This document shows positions 46,488 to 54,376 of a stretch of 64,000 nt of DNA, piece by piece. Source of the stretch: Clostridium carboxidivorans P7 (GTDB lineage Bacteria > Bacillota > Clostridia > Clostridiales > Clostridiaceae); NCBI RefSeq assembly GCF_001038625.1, contig NZ_CP011803.1, positions 5,146,001-5,210,000 on the forward strand, written 5' to 3'. The notes beneath the pieces were generated by a model, which had not been told where the DNA came from, made no database searches, and saw nothing but the letters and a program-made list of their open reading frames with translations. Each line of letters opens with the position of its first letter. The stretch's first letter is position 1. The position numbers and the translations under genes are program-made.

Positions 46488-46558
46488 TAAAATACATATA
46501 CAAAATGTCGAAAAGCAGGTAAAATTAAGTTTAAGTTGTAACCTAATTGTAACAATTT
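46488..46558 (+). promoter_or_regulatory. Candidate sigma-D promoter and two phased TGTAAC repeats before an MCP gene
   Basis: TAAA (46488-46491), 15 bp, GTCGAAAA (46507-46514) resembles a SigD promoter. Downstream, TGTAACCTAAT (46537) and TGTAACAATTT (46548) are 11 bp apart and match the core seen near the adjacent two-component system. The receptor starts about 100 bp further on. Confidence 0.45.
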
Positions 46559-46661
46559 AATATTAAAATATAAATATAATTTTAATGTTTATATTTTAAT
46601 GTCAAAACGTAGTAAGTGATAAAGTACCAAAGACAACGAAAATACAGAGGAGGATAATTAC

Positions 46662-48374
46662 ATGAATTTTTTTAGAAACTTAAAAATTGCGCATAAAATC
46701 AGTTTCCTTGCAACTAGTTTTCTTGTTTTTCTATTAATAATGGGGGTTGCTTCAGTAAAACAATTGTCTTTAGTTAATATTGGGATTAAAGAACTAAGTG
46801 AATCAAGAATGGGTCCAATTGTTAAGTTAGAGAACATGAAATCAAATGTGGAATATATTCGAACTAGAAGTAGTGCGTTAATGGATGCAAGTGATGAAAA
46901 TACAAAAAATACTATAAAAAGTGATGTTGCAAATAAGGTAGCATCAATTGACAAATCATTATCAGAATATAAAAGTCATGCTGATTACAAAACTTTATTA
47001 GATAATTATGATAAGTTTATAGCAGCAAAGGATGAATTTATGAAAACTGCTGGTCAACAAGGAGCTATAAGTGCAGCTAATGGTAGTTCAGGACCTAATG
47101 ATGCTGCTAGTTTTGATAAAGCTAAAACTGCATTAACTGCATCCTTTGATGAAATTATAAATAATCATGTTAAAGCAGCAAATAATACTTATGATCAAAG
47201 TAAAAAGATTTTTGGTACTACAATGATTGTAATAATATCACTTTCATTGATATGTTTAATTATAACTTTGATTTTATCTATAATTATAATAAAAGAAACT
47301 GTTGATCCAATTAGAAGGGTTACTAAAAAACTAAAAGAAATTTCTGAAAGTGATGGTGATTTAACTCAAAGAATAGGCTATGATAGTAAGGATGAAATGG
47401 GAGATTTGAGCAGAAGTTTTGACTTATTTATGGACAAACTTCATTCAATTATTAAACAAGTATCAGTTTCAGCTGAATCTATGACATCCTTAAGTGAAAA
47501 TTTAAGTGATGCAACAACAGCAACAACACAGTCGTTAGATAGTATAGCAGGTACTGTTTCAGAGATATCCTCCAGTACATCAGATGGAGCTGCTGTTTCA
47601 GAAGAAACTTCAGCGAGTCTTGCAGAAGTAGCTAAATTTTCTGAATCAACTTCTGTAGCAACAAAGAATACTTCTGTAAATAGTAAAAAGGCAAAAGAAA
47701 TAGCAGAAGAAGGAGCAGGAAAAATATCTGAAATTGTTTCTTCTATAACGGATATAGCTTCTTCATCAAAAGAAGTATCAATGATTATAAGTGATTTGGA
47801 TGTATCTTCAAAGAGAATAGGAGAAATTATTCAAATAATAACAGGAATTTCAGCTCAAACAAATATGTTAGCTTTAAATGCAGCCATAGAGGCGGCTCGT
47901 GCAGGTGAGGCTGGAAAAGGCTTTAGTGTAGTAGCCGATGAAATTAGACAGCTTGCAGATGAAAGCAATAATGCAGCAACACAAATATCTGAATTAGTTA
48001 AAGAAAATCAATTGAAATCAGCCTCTGCTGTAACATCATTTGAACAGGTTGAAGGAAAGGTGTCTCACGGAGTTACTAAAGCGTCTGAGGTTGGAGAGAG
48101 TATACAAAGTATAATACATAACATACAAGATATAGTAAATCAAATAGAACAAATAAATAGTGCCAATGAGCAGCAGGCAAAGAGTACTAAAGAAATTGAA
48201 ATGGCTATTAATACTATAGCTAGCAGTTCAAGTGAAATAGCTGGTGGTACTGAAAATATAAGTGCAAGCATAGAAGAACAGCTTAGCACTATGAATGAGA
48301 TAGAGAAAAATACGAAAAATTTATCAGAGATGTCAAAGAAACTAACTAAAATGACATCTGGATTCAAAGTGTAA
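46662..48374 (+). CDS. Methyl-accepting chemotaxis protein
   Basis: 570 residues. Helix 1 at about 12-32, a four-helix-bundle ligand domain (35-185), helix 2 near 187-210, HAMP ending in the ESDGDLTQRIGY segment, and a signalling domain with tip AQTNMLALNAAIEAARAG followed by EAGKGFSVVADEIRQLAD. Senses an unknown extracellular signal and controls CheA. GAGGAGG precedes the ATG. The presence of TGTAAC repeats upstream hints at control by the neighbouring two-component system. Confidence 0.94.
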   Translation: MNFFRNLKIAHKISFLATSFLVFLLIMGVASVKQLSLVNIGIKELSESRMGPIVKLENMKSNVEYIRTRSSALMDASDENTKNTIKSDVANKVASIDKSLSEYKSHADYKTLLDNYDKFIAAKDEFMKTAGQQGAISAANGSSGPNDAASFDKAKTALTASFDEIINNHVKAANNTYDQSKKIFGTTMIVIISLSLICLIITLILSIIIIKETVDPIRRVTKKLKEISESDGDLTQRIGYDSKDEMGDLSRSFDLFMDKLHSIIKQVSVSAESMTSLSENLSDATTATTQSLDSIAGTVSEISSSTSDGAAVSEETSASLAEVAKFSESTSVATKNTSVNSKKAKEIAEEGAGKISEIVSSITDIASSSKEVSMIISDLDVSSKRIGEIIQIITGISAQTNMLALNAAIEAARAGEAGKGFSVVADEIRQLADESNNAATQISELVKENQLKSASAVTSFEQVEGKVSHGVTKASEVGESIQSIIHNIQDIVNQIEQINSANEQQAKSTKEIEMAINTIASSSSEIAGGTENISASIEEQLSTMNEIEKNTKNLSEMSKKLTKMTSGFKV

Positions 48375-48377
48375 TTT

Positions 48378-48402
48378 AAAAATATTGCGAAGCAATATTT
48401 TT
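48378..48402 (+). terminator. Intrinsic terminator after the chemotaxis receptor
   Basis: AAAAATATTGC, loop GAA, GCAATATTTTT: 11-bp perfect stem with built-in T5. Confidence 0.85.
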
Positions 48403-48660
48403 AGAGGACATTTGACAGAGGACAGAGGACAATGAAGGTGAGTTTTCCTCCTTACGTCGGAAAACTAATTTATTTCTAAAGCTTATTTTGCTAATGCAAA
48501 ATGAGCTTTAAACTTATATTAGTCAGCAATGTTTCGCTTTAGCGAAACGAGCCATCAAAAGTTTAATTAAAGATTTTTCGCAGCAAAGCGGAGAAAAATC
48601 ATCCTTCACTGTCCTCTGTCAATTGTCCTCTGTCCTCTGAAAAAGTTGTGTCGTAATATG
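48403..48660. repeat. MITE-like element with GAGGACA terminal inverted repeats
   Basis: The left end (48403-48438) has GAGGACA modules and ends AATGAAGG; the right end (48603-48639) is CCTTCACTG followed by TCCTCTG modules, an imperfect inverted repeat. Between them lie at least four hairpins, for example GTTTCGC-TTTA-GCGAAAC near 48530 and AGTTTTCC...GGAAAACT near 48441-48468. No coding sequence. The last 41 bases (48620-48660) recur at 54332-54372 with one difference. Confidence 0.65.
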
Positions 48661-48662
48661 TT

Positions 48663-49580
48663 TTATTTCAAACTATTATATATCATATCAAGGTTATTTT
48701 TCATAGTTTCTATATAATCTTTACCACCTTCCGTATTTTCTAAGGTATAAATTTTTTGTGCTTTAGCTCCAACTTGATTTGCTAGTGTTTCGGAAACTTT
48801 AGGGCTTACCATATCCTCAACAAAAATTGTTTTTATATGCTTTTCTTTACAATAATCAACTAGTTCTTTTAACTTTTTAGCACTAGGTTCTCCCTCTGCA
48901 AAAACACCTTCAATACTGTTTTGCTTTAATCCAAAATCTCTGCAAAGGTAAGCAAATGCAGCGTGTCCTGTGACGAAGTTTTTGTTTTGTAAAGTACTAA
49001 ATTTGCTATTGTAATCTTTATAAAGTTGTTCAAGTTTATTATAAAAGTCTAAATAATTTTTTTCAAAATAATCTTTATTTGAAGGATCTGCTTTTACGAA
49101 TGCATCTTTTATATTTTTAGCTTCATTTTCTGCACCTTTTAGGCTCATCCATAAATGAGGATCATATTTTTCATTACTTTTAGATGATTCAGCGTCTACA
49201 GCTGTTATTGGGGTAGAACCAGTTGATGCATTTACAACTATAAGATTTTTATTATTTACAGCTTTTAATGTTTCATCTGACCAAGGTTCCATGCCAAAAC
49301 CGTTGTATATAAATATTTTAGCATCACTCAATGCTTTTAAATCTTTTGTTTTTGGCTCAAAGTCATGGGCTTCAGTTCCACTGGGGATTATAGTTTCAAT
49401 TTCAACTTTATCTTTACCTACTGCTTCTGCAAATTCTCGTATAGCATTAAAGGAAACTACTACTTTTAGCTTATTACTTTGTGAAGTGTTGTTTGTAGGT
49501 GAAGTTTGTTTATTGCTGCAAGATGAAAATGTAAGTAACATACAGAATATAGCAGATAGGAAAATTAACTTTTTCAACAT
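48663..49580 (-). CDS. Zinc/manganese ABC transporter substrate-binding lipoprotein (ZnuA-like)
   Basis: 305 residues. Lipobox FSSC with acylated C21. Cluster A-I binding protein fold with metal-ligand His in GTEAHDFEP (about 68), YDPHLWMS (about 133) and VTGHAAFAY (about 199), and Glu/Asp in VEDMVSP near 270. No long His-rich loop, so zinc versus manganese cannot be settled. No permease or ATPase gene is adjacent, so it must use components encoded elsewhere. A perfect promoter and a 21-bp palindrome precede it. Confidence 0.9.
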   Translation of the reverse strand: MLKKLIFLSAIFCMLLTFSSCSNKQTSPTNNTSQSNKLKVVVSFNAIREFAEAVGKDKVEIETIIPSGTEAHDFEPKTKDLKALSDAKIFIYNGFGMEPWSDETLKAVNNKNLIVVNASTGSTPITAVDAESSKSNEKYDPHLWMSLKGAENEAKNIKDAFVKADPSNKDYFEKNYLDFYNKLEQLYKDYNSKFSTLQNKNFVTGHAAFAYLCRDFGLKQNSIEGVFAEGEPSAKKLKELVDYCKEKHIKTIFVEDMVSPKVSETLANQVGAKAQKIYTLENTEGGKDYIETMKNNLDMIYNSLK

Positions 49581-49603
49581 TATGTATCACTCCTTATAAA
49601 AAT

Positions 49604-49624
49604 AAATGCAAATAATTTGCATTT
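49604..49624 (-). promoter_or_regulatory. 21-bp palindrome, candidate Fur-family (Zur/Fur) operator
   Basis: AAATGCAAAT-A-ATTTGCATTT, perfect 10-bp arms, 24 bp before the ATG and just downstream of the -10. Size and AT-rich symmetry fit Fur/Zur boxes; which metal regulator binds is inferred. Confidence 0.55.
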
Positions 49625-49636
49625 AAACATAGAATT

Positions 49637-49665
49637 ATAATATAACTATATTAATTAATTGTCAA
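49637..49665 (-). promoter_or_regulatory. Sigma-A promoter of the metal-binding lipoprotein gene
   Basis: Minus strand TTGACA (49665-49660), 17-bp spacer, TATTAT (49642-49637). The adjoining 49666-49909 is AT-rich with no gene seen. Confidence 0.8.
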
Positions 49666-49909
49666 TGTATTCAATAATTATACTAAAGGTAAGCAAAAAA
49701 AATTATTATGCTCTATTTATAATATTTATACAATTAAAAATTTATTTCACTAATATAAAATTGTTTGAAACAATTATGTACAATGTATAGTTTTTCATAG
49801 AATTTGTATATTAAATACATAATTAAGTATTAATTTTTAAGGTATGTTATGGTTAAATAAAATATTTATAAATATAACTAAAATTTTATAATTTATTCAT
49901 AAAAGTGGG

Positions 49910-49938
49910 TTAAAAATGGATTACAAAAGTGTTATAAT
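49910..49938 (+). promoter_or_regulatory. Promoter of the glycine riboswitch/gcvT transcript
   Basis: TTAAAA (49910-49915), 17-bp spacer, TATAAT (49933-49938), about 30 bp before the aptamer. Confidence 0.6.
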
Positions 49939-49967
49939 GAGTTACGTAATAAAAATCTATATAAATC

Positions 49968-50083
49968 GGATGAAAATAATGTGAGATAACTTTTGTTAAC
50001 CGAAGAAGCAATGTTAAACTACCACAAGTTTAATAGAAACTTTCAGGTAAATGTAACATTATAGGACGAAACTCTGAAATTCT
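49968..50083 (+). ncRNA. Glycine riboswitch, single aptamer
   Basis: The conserved glycine-aptamer segments appear in order: CCGAAGAAGCAA at 50000-50011, GAAACTTTCAGGTA at about 50036-50049 and AGGACGAAACTCTG at 50063-50076. Only one aptamer is present, whereas many are tandem. The gene downstream is gcvT, the classic target; glycine should raise expression of its own breakdown. Confidence 0.88.
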
Positions 50084-50140
50084 ATTTTTAACTTTTTATA
50101 ATTATGTTTAAGTTTAAATATAGAAGTTTTTAAATAGAGT

Positions 50141-50190
50141 AACAGAGGATCATGTGGCATTTGTAAAGATGTGTCCAATGGTCCTTTTTT
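50141..50190 (+). terminator. Expression-platform hairpin upstream of gcvT
   Basis: AGAGGATCAT near 50142 can pair with AATGGTCCTTTT ending near 50187, followed by T7. Likely the riboswitch-controlled terminator; the inner stem is imperfect. Confidence 0.55.
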
Positions 50191-50219
50191 TATTATATGA
50201 ATACATAGGAGGTAACAGT

Positions 50220-51299
50220 ATGGAAGCATTAAAGAAGACTCCACTATATAATGTTTATGAAGAATATGGTGGAAAAATAGGCAAAATTGCAGGCTGGGCT
50301 TTACCTATGCAATTTGAAGGAGTAGTAGAAGAATATAAGGCCGTAAGAAAAAAAGCAGGATTATTTGATATTTCCCATGTAGGAAAAATTCAAATAAAAG
50401 GTAAGGATGCCTTTCACTTTATTCAAAACTTGGTAACTAATGATATTGAAAGTTTAGAAGAAAATAGAGCTATGTATACTCTTATGTGCTATCCTTATGG
50501 AGCGGTTATTGAGATAGTATTATTATATAAATTAAGTGAAAATGATTATTTAATTACTATTAATTCGGGAAATGTAAAAAGAATTTTTAAATGGCTTATA
50601 AATAAAAAAAATAAACATGATGTAAGTATTATTAATATTTCAAATGAAATTTGTGAGCTTGCATTGCAAGGTCCTAAGTCAGAGACTATACTACAAAAAT
50701 TAACAGATATAGACCTTAAAGAAATTAAATATTTGAGTTTCAGGAAAGATGTAAGTATTTGTGATACAAAGTGTTTACTTTCTAGAACTGGTTATACAGG
50801 AGAAGATGGATTTGAGATTTATATACTTCCTAAAGATTTAGAATTGCTTTGGAATAGTATATTGAAGGCAGGAAGGGAAGAAGGTATAAAACCTGCAGGC
50901 TTATGCGTAAGGGACGCATTAAGATTAGATTCTAATTTACCTCCTTTTGGAGATGAACTTTTGGAGGATATAACTCCATTTGAAGCTGGATTGAAAACTT
51001 ATGTTAATTTAAGAAAGAATGATTTTATTGGGAAAAATGCATTAAAAAAAGAAAGTGAAAAGGGAATTAAAAGAAAGATTGTAAAATTTGAAACAGGGGA
51101 TAAATGCACCAATGAAATTTCTGGTTCTAATGTTATTTTTAATGGCGAAAAAGTAGGTATAGTGGCCACAGAACAGTTTTCACCTAAAAAGAAAAAAAAT
51201 ATGGGACTAGCACTAGTAGATCTAAAATATTCAAAGTTAGGAACTACAATATTTATTAAGGATATGAATGATTTAGTTAAAGCTAAAGTAACAAGATAA
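50220..51299 (+). CDS. gcvT: Glycine cleavage T protein (aminomethyltransferase)
   Basis: Start at 50220 (MEALKKTPLYNVYEEYGGKI, 359 residues) after TAGGAGG; the upstream open frame runs through the riboswitch terminator. GWALPMQFEGVVEEYKAVR, LFDISHVGKI, Asp/Asn in NLVTNDIE, SRTGYTGEDGFEIY and LRLDSNLPPFGDEL match GcvT. Transfers the C1 unit of glycine to tetrahydrofolate with the P, H and L proteins. None of those genes adjoins; a hairpin follows. A related aminomethyltransferase-like role is possible, but the glycine riboswitch supports GcvT. Confidence 0.92.
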   Translation: MEALKKTPLYNVYEEYGGKIGKIAGWALPMQFEGVVEEYKAVRKKAGLFDISHVGKIQIKGKDAFHFIQNLVTNDIESLEENRAMYTLMCYPYGAVIEIVLLYKLSENDYLITINSGNVKRIFKWLINKKNKHDVSIINISNEICELALQGPKSETILQKLTDIDLKEIKYLSFRKDVSICDTKCLLSRTGYTGEDGFEIYILPKDLELLWNSILKAGREEGIKPAGLCVRDALRLDSNLPPFGDELLEDITPFEAGLKTYVNLRKNDFIGKNALKKESEKGIKRKIVKFETGDKCTNEISGSNVIFNGEKVGIVATEQFSPKKKKNMGLALVDLKYSKLGTTIFIKDMNDLVKAKVTR

Positions 51300-51329
51300 A
51301 TTTATTAGTTACTTTATTATAAGATTACA

Positions 51330-51370
51330 ATAGACTTTAAATGCAATTTAAAATTGTATTTAAAGTCTAT
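51330..51370. terminator. Long hairpin between convergent gcvT and gerQ-like genes
   Basis: ATAGACTTTAAATGCAATTT (51330-51349) and AAATTGTATTTAAAGTCTAT (51351-51370) pair over 20 bp with one mismatch; weak T tract (GTATTTATT). Confidence 0.7.
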
Positions 51371-51389
51371 GTATTTATTATTGCATATT

Positions 51390-51779
51390 TTAAGGAAATA
51401 TATTTACAAATTTAATTGCATATATATCACATAATACATTAATATTTGTTCCTGTTTCTTTTAGAATAATATAACTAATTCCAACATCCTCCAAAATTCC
51501 TTCTCTATCTTGTACTATATTAGTTCCAATCAAGAAAAATACTCGAACTCTTTTACCTATTTGTGTTCTTAAGTACCCTTGTGTATATTGAATATCTTGA
51601 GCTATTGGTGAACCAGGAGCTTGCTCAAAGCCTTGATCTTGCATGATTGGCTGCTGCTGAGGTTGTTGTCCTTGGAATTGTGGAACTGGTTTCTTTTGCT
51701 GACGAAAGCCCAGAATATTAGGAGAATCATAGTCTATTGCGTAAGGATTAAAGCAATTAAAACAATATTGAGGAAACAT
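51390..51779 (-). CDS. gerQ: GerQ-like spore coat protein
   Basis: Start at 51779 (MFPQYCFNCFNPYAID, 129 residues) because AAGGAGG lies between it and an upstream in-frame ATG. N-terminal half is Gln/Pro-rich (PQFQGQQPQQQP); the C-terminal 70 residues (QGYLRTQIGKRVRVFFL to NVLCDIYAIKFVNIF) match the GerQ domain. In Bacillus GerQ is a coat protein needed to place the cortex hydrolase CwlJ; here it directly follows a cwlJ-like gene, which strongly supports the call. Confidence 0.82.
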   Translation of the reverse strand: MFPQYCFNCFNPYAIDYDSPNILGFRQQKKPVPQFQGQQPQQQPIMQDQGFEQAPGSPIAQDIQYTQGYLRTQIGKRVRVFFLIGTNIVQDREGILEDVGISYIILKETGTNINVLCDIYAIKFVNIFP

Positions 51780-51851
51780 AAATAAACCTCCTTGCATAAA
51801 ATTTTTTATTTTATTATTTATGAAAAACTTTATTAAACATATGATTTGAAT

Positions 51852-52292
51852 TTAGGTTTTGGCATAGAGTTCAGTTGGATTATAGAAACAATGTTTCACC
51901 ATTTTTATTTGAAAACTACCACTTCCGTTATATGGAAAAGTATAAGGACAAGGAGCAAATGGGTTAAAGTACCATAGTGAATAACCTATTGGAAATAATC
52001 TATTTCCTGCTAATGCCCAATCTGCAATATCATAGTGTATTTGTTCCGGTGGATTTCCCCAAATTGTCTGAGGATTAGCAACACCGCCTAAAACTGAGCG
52101 CATACAATCATATTGACCCTTTTGATAAATTACTTTTCTAATATCTCCTTGACCAATTTTATGGTACTCACCATATGGAACTCTTACTCTATTCATAATA
52201 GAAGTAGCAACGGCTTTCATTCCGTTTTCACCTTCTCCGCCAGCTTCACATTTAATTAGTCTTGCTAATAATTCTCTATTTGAATAAGCCAT
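51852..52292 (-). CDS. cwlJ: Spore cortex-lytic hydrolase CwlJ-like
   Basis: 146 residues, close to Bacillus CwlJ length, and without a signal peptide, as in CwlJ. Hydrolase_2 (SleB/CwlJ) domain: ELLARLIKCEAGGEG with the likely catalytic Glu, AVATSIMNRV, and DWALAGNRLFPIGYSLWYFNP. Degrades spore-cortex peptidoglycan during germination from the coat side. First gene of the pair with gerQ, AGGTGAA upstream. Confidence 0.9.
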   Translation of the reverse strand: MAYSNRELLARLIKCEAGGEGENGMKAVATSIMNRVRVPYGEYHKIGQGDIRKVIYQKGQYDCMRSVLGGVANPQTIWGNPPEQIHYDIADWALAGNRLFPIGYSLWYFNPFAPCPYTFPYNGSGSFQIKMVKHCFYNPTELYAKT

Positions 52293-52463
52293 ATATTATT
52301 CACCTCGATTATTCTCACTATAATAATAGTTTATTCACATACATGGTAAATGTTACATCTTTAATAAGATTATTATCAGGATAATTAAGTACATTTCTTG
52401 TACTAAATAAATATAGTAATAAAAGAAGATAATGAAATCTTGGGAAGAAGGGAGAAAACAACT

Positions 52464-52979
52464 ATGAGTTCTATTGATGTGAGTAAATATAAATATTTAG
52501 GACATGGAAAGAATGGAAAAGTGTACTTAATGCCTGATGGGAAAGTAATAAAGATATGTAGAAGGGAAGATAGGTGTTTGGAAGAGTATAAAGTTTTAAA
52601 AATGGCTGAAGGAAGTAGTTATTTTCCAAAAGTATATGAAAGAAAAGGAAAAGTTATGATAAGAGAATATGTAGATGGACAGGATTTAAATACTTATATA
52701 AAGAAATATGGATTAAGTAAAAATTTAGTACTGAATTTAATAGGAATGGTTGAAGAATTTGAAAAGCTTGGATTTAAAAGATTAGATATGAGAGGAATTC
52801 ATATATATGTAACTAAAAATGAAAAAATAAAGGTTATAGATCCTTCCATGCAGCTTATAAAGACAGTAAAATACCCTGAGCTTATGCTCAGAGATTTAAG
52901 AAATTCAGGTGTAATAGATAAATTTTATAGTGTTTTAAAAGATGAAAGACCTGATTTGTATAAAAAATGGAATAAGTAG
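52464..52979 (+). CDS. Minimal protein-kinase-like protein
   Basis: Start at 52464 (MSSIDVSKYKYLGHGKNGKVYL, 171 residues), since AAGGGAG precedes it; a TTG at 52440 adds eight residues with no binding site. Gly-rich loop GHGKNGKV near 13-20, Lys in KVIKICR, Glu helix EEYKVLKMAE, hinge REYVDGQDL, and a shortened catalytic core: LDMRGIHIYV where HRDxxxxN is expected and VIDPS where DFG is expected. It resembles small kinase-like proteins of spore formers and RIO/Bud32-type folds. Asp in LDMR and VIDPS could still support catalysis. Substrate unknown; divergent from cwlJ. Confidence 0.65.
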   Translation: MSSIDVSKYKYLGHGKNGKVYLMPDGKVIKICRREDRCLEEYKVLKMAEGSSYFPKVYERKGKVMIREYVDGQDLNTYIKKYGLSKNLVLNLIGMVEEFEKLGFKRLDMRGIHIYVTKNEKIKVIDPSMQLIKTVKYPELMLRDLRNSGVIDKFYSVLKDERPDLYKKWNK

Positions 52980-53148
52980 CTTATAATATACCATCTCCGG
53001 TTTCAATAAAAAACTTGTTAATATGAAATAGTTTGAATTTAATGAACATTGAAATTTTATGTATTAAAATTAGTGAATTTTATGAAATTTTATTCAAATT
53101 GTGTTATTATTAATTTGGATTATTATAGGGGATATGGGAGATGGTAAA

Positions 53149-54311
53149 ATGAGAATACTTTTATTGGTTATGGCTTTTGTTATAATTCAATGTATAATTT
53201 TGATGCTGGTTCATAATAAATTTATAAAGCCAATAAAGATAGCAGCGGAAATTATTAATATGACTGCTGATTTAGATTTAACAGTTCAACAAGAAACTAA
53301 TGAATTGCAGTTTTTTTTAAATGGAAAAAGTGAAATTAGCAATATGATAAAATCTATTTATAGTTTAAGGGAAAAGCTTAGAAGTATAGCTAAAATTATT
53401 AAGGAAAATTCAGAGGATATTTCACAATATTATAATGGAGTTTATACATCAACTAAAGAAGCAGTGTCTTCAATTGAAAATTTAACTGCCACAATGGAAG
53501 AATTGTCAAAAAGGTCAGTGGAAGAAGCAAAGAATTCTGAGAGTGGGAATGAAAAATTATCAAGTTTGGCTGAGGAAATAAAAGTAGCAGTACAAGGATC
53601 TGATAGGGTTAGAAAATTATCTAAGGCGACTCAAAAAATTAATTTAATGGGCATGGAAGCAATGAAGAAGCTTATAGAAAAATTTGAAATAAATAATAGC
53701 AGCGTAAAAAAATATCTAACAATGTGGATTACTTATCTAATAAGTCAGGAGACATTGGTGAAATTGTTAATGCTATAGAATCAATTGCAAGTCAAACTAA
53801 TCTTTTAGCACTTAATGCAGCTATAGAAGCAGCAAGAGCTGGTGAGGCTGGAAAAGGATTTGCTATAGTTGCAGATGAAATAAGAAAACTATCTGAAGAA
53901 ACAACAAATTCTGCAAAACAAATAGAAAAAATAGTAAAAGATATACAAGGTGAAATAGAAAATACTAAATTGAATATGGAAAATAGTAATATGGCTACTG
54001 AAGAGGCCAATGTCGCTATGGCAGAAGCTGAAAAATCGTTTTTTTCCACTGGAAAAGCAGTTAAAAATACAATGAGGCAAGTAGAGAGTCAAGCATCAAG
54101 CATTAATAAAGTAGATGAAAATAAGGAAATAGCTATTAGTTCCATAAGAAATATATCTGATATTGCACAAAAATCAGCAGCATCAACACAAGAAATATCT
54201 GCTTCTATGGCGGAACAATATGAAGCTGTTGAAAAAGTATCTAAGAGCTTAGAAAAACTTGACAAAATTTCATCAAAATTAAATAAGGTCACAGAAAAGT
54301 TTAAGTTTTAA
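53149..54311 (+). pseudogene. Methyl-accepting chemotaxis protein, frameshifted at an A7 tract
   Basis: Start at 53149 (MRILLLVMAFVIIQC) after GGGAG. The first frame (to 53778) gives one membrane helix (3-23), a HAMP-like segment and the first coiled coil; it derails after NNSSVKK. The second frame, from about 53713 to 54311, continues as ISNNVDYLSNKSGDIGEI and contains the tip ASQTNLLALNAAIEAARAG and EAGKGFAIVADEIRKLSEE. Adding one A to the A7 tract at 53706-53712 restores a single 387-residue protein. Even intact it lacks an extracytoplasmic ligand domain. Could be a true mutation, slippage-controlled expression or a homopolymer sequencing error. Confidence 0.82.
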
Positions 54312-54312
54312 T

Positions 54313-54372
54313 GACACAACTTTTCAGAGGACAATTGTCCTCTGTCCTCTGAAAAAGTTGTGTCGCAATATG
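54313..54372. repeat. Short copy of the GAGGACA/GACACAACTTTT repeat, acting as bidirectional terminator
   Basis: GACACAACTTTTCAGAGGACA (split: GACACAACTTTT at 54313-54324, CAGAGGACA at 54325-54333) pairs with TGTCCTCTGAAAAAGTTGTG plus TC at 54343-54364, with one bulged base. The right 41 bases match 48620-48660. It sits between convergent genes. Confidence 0.75.
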
Positions 54373-54376
54373 CCTA

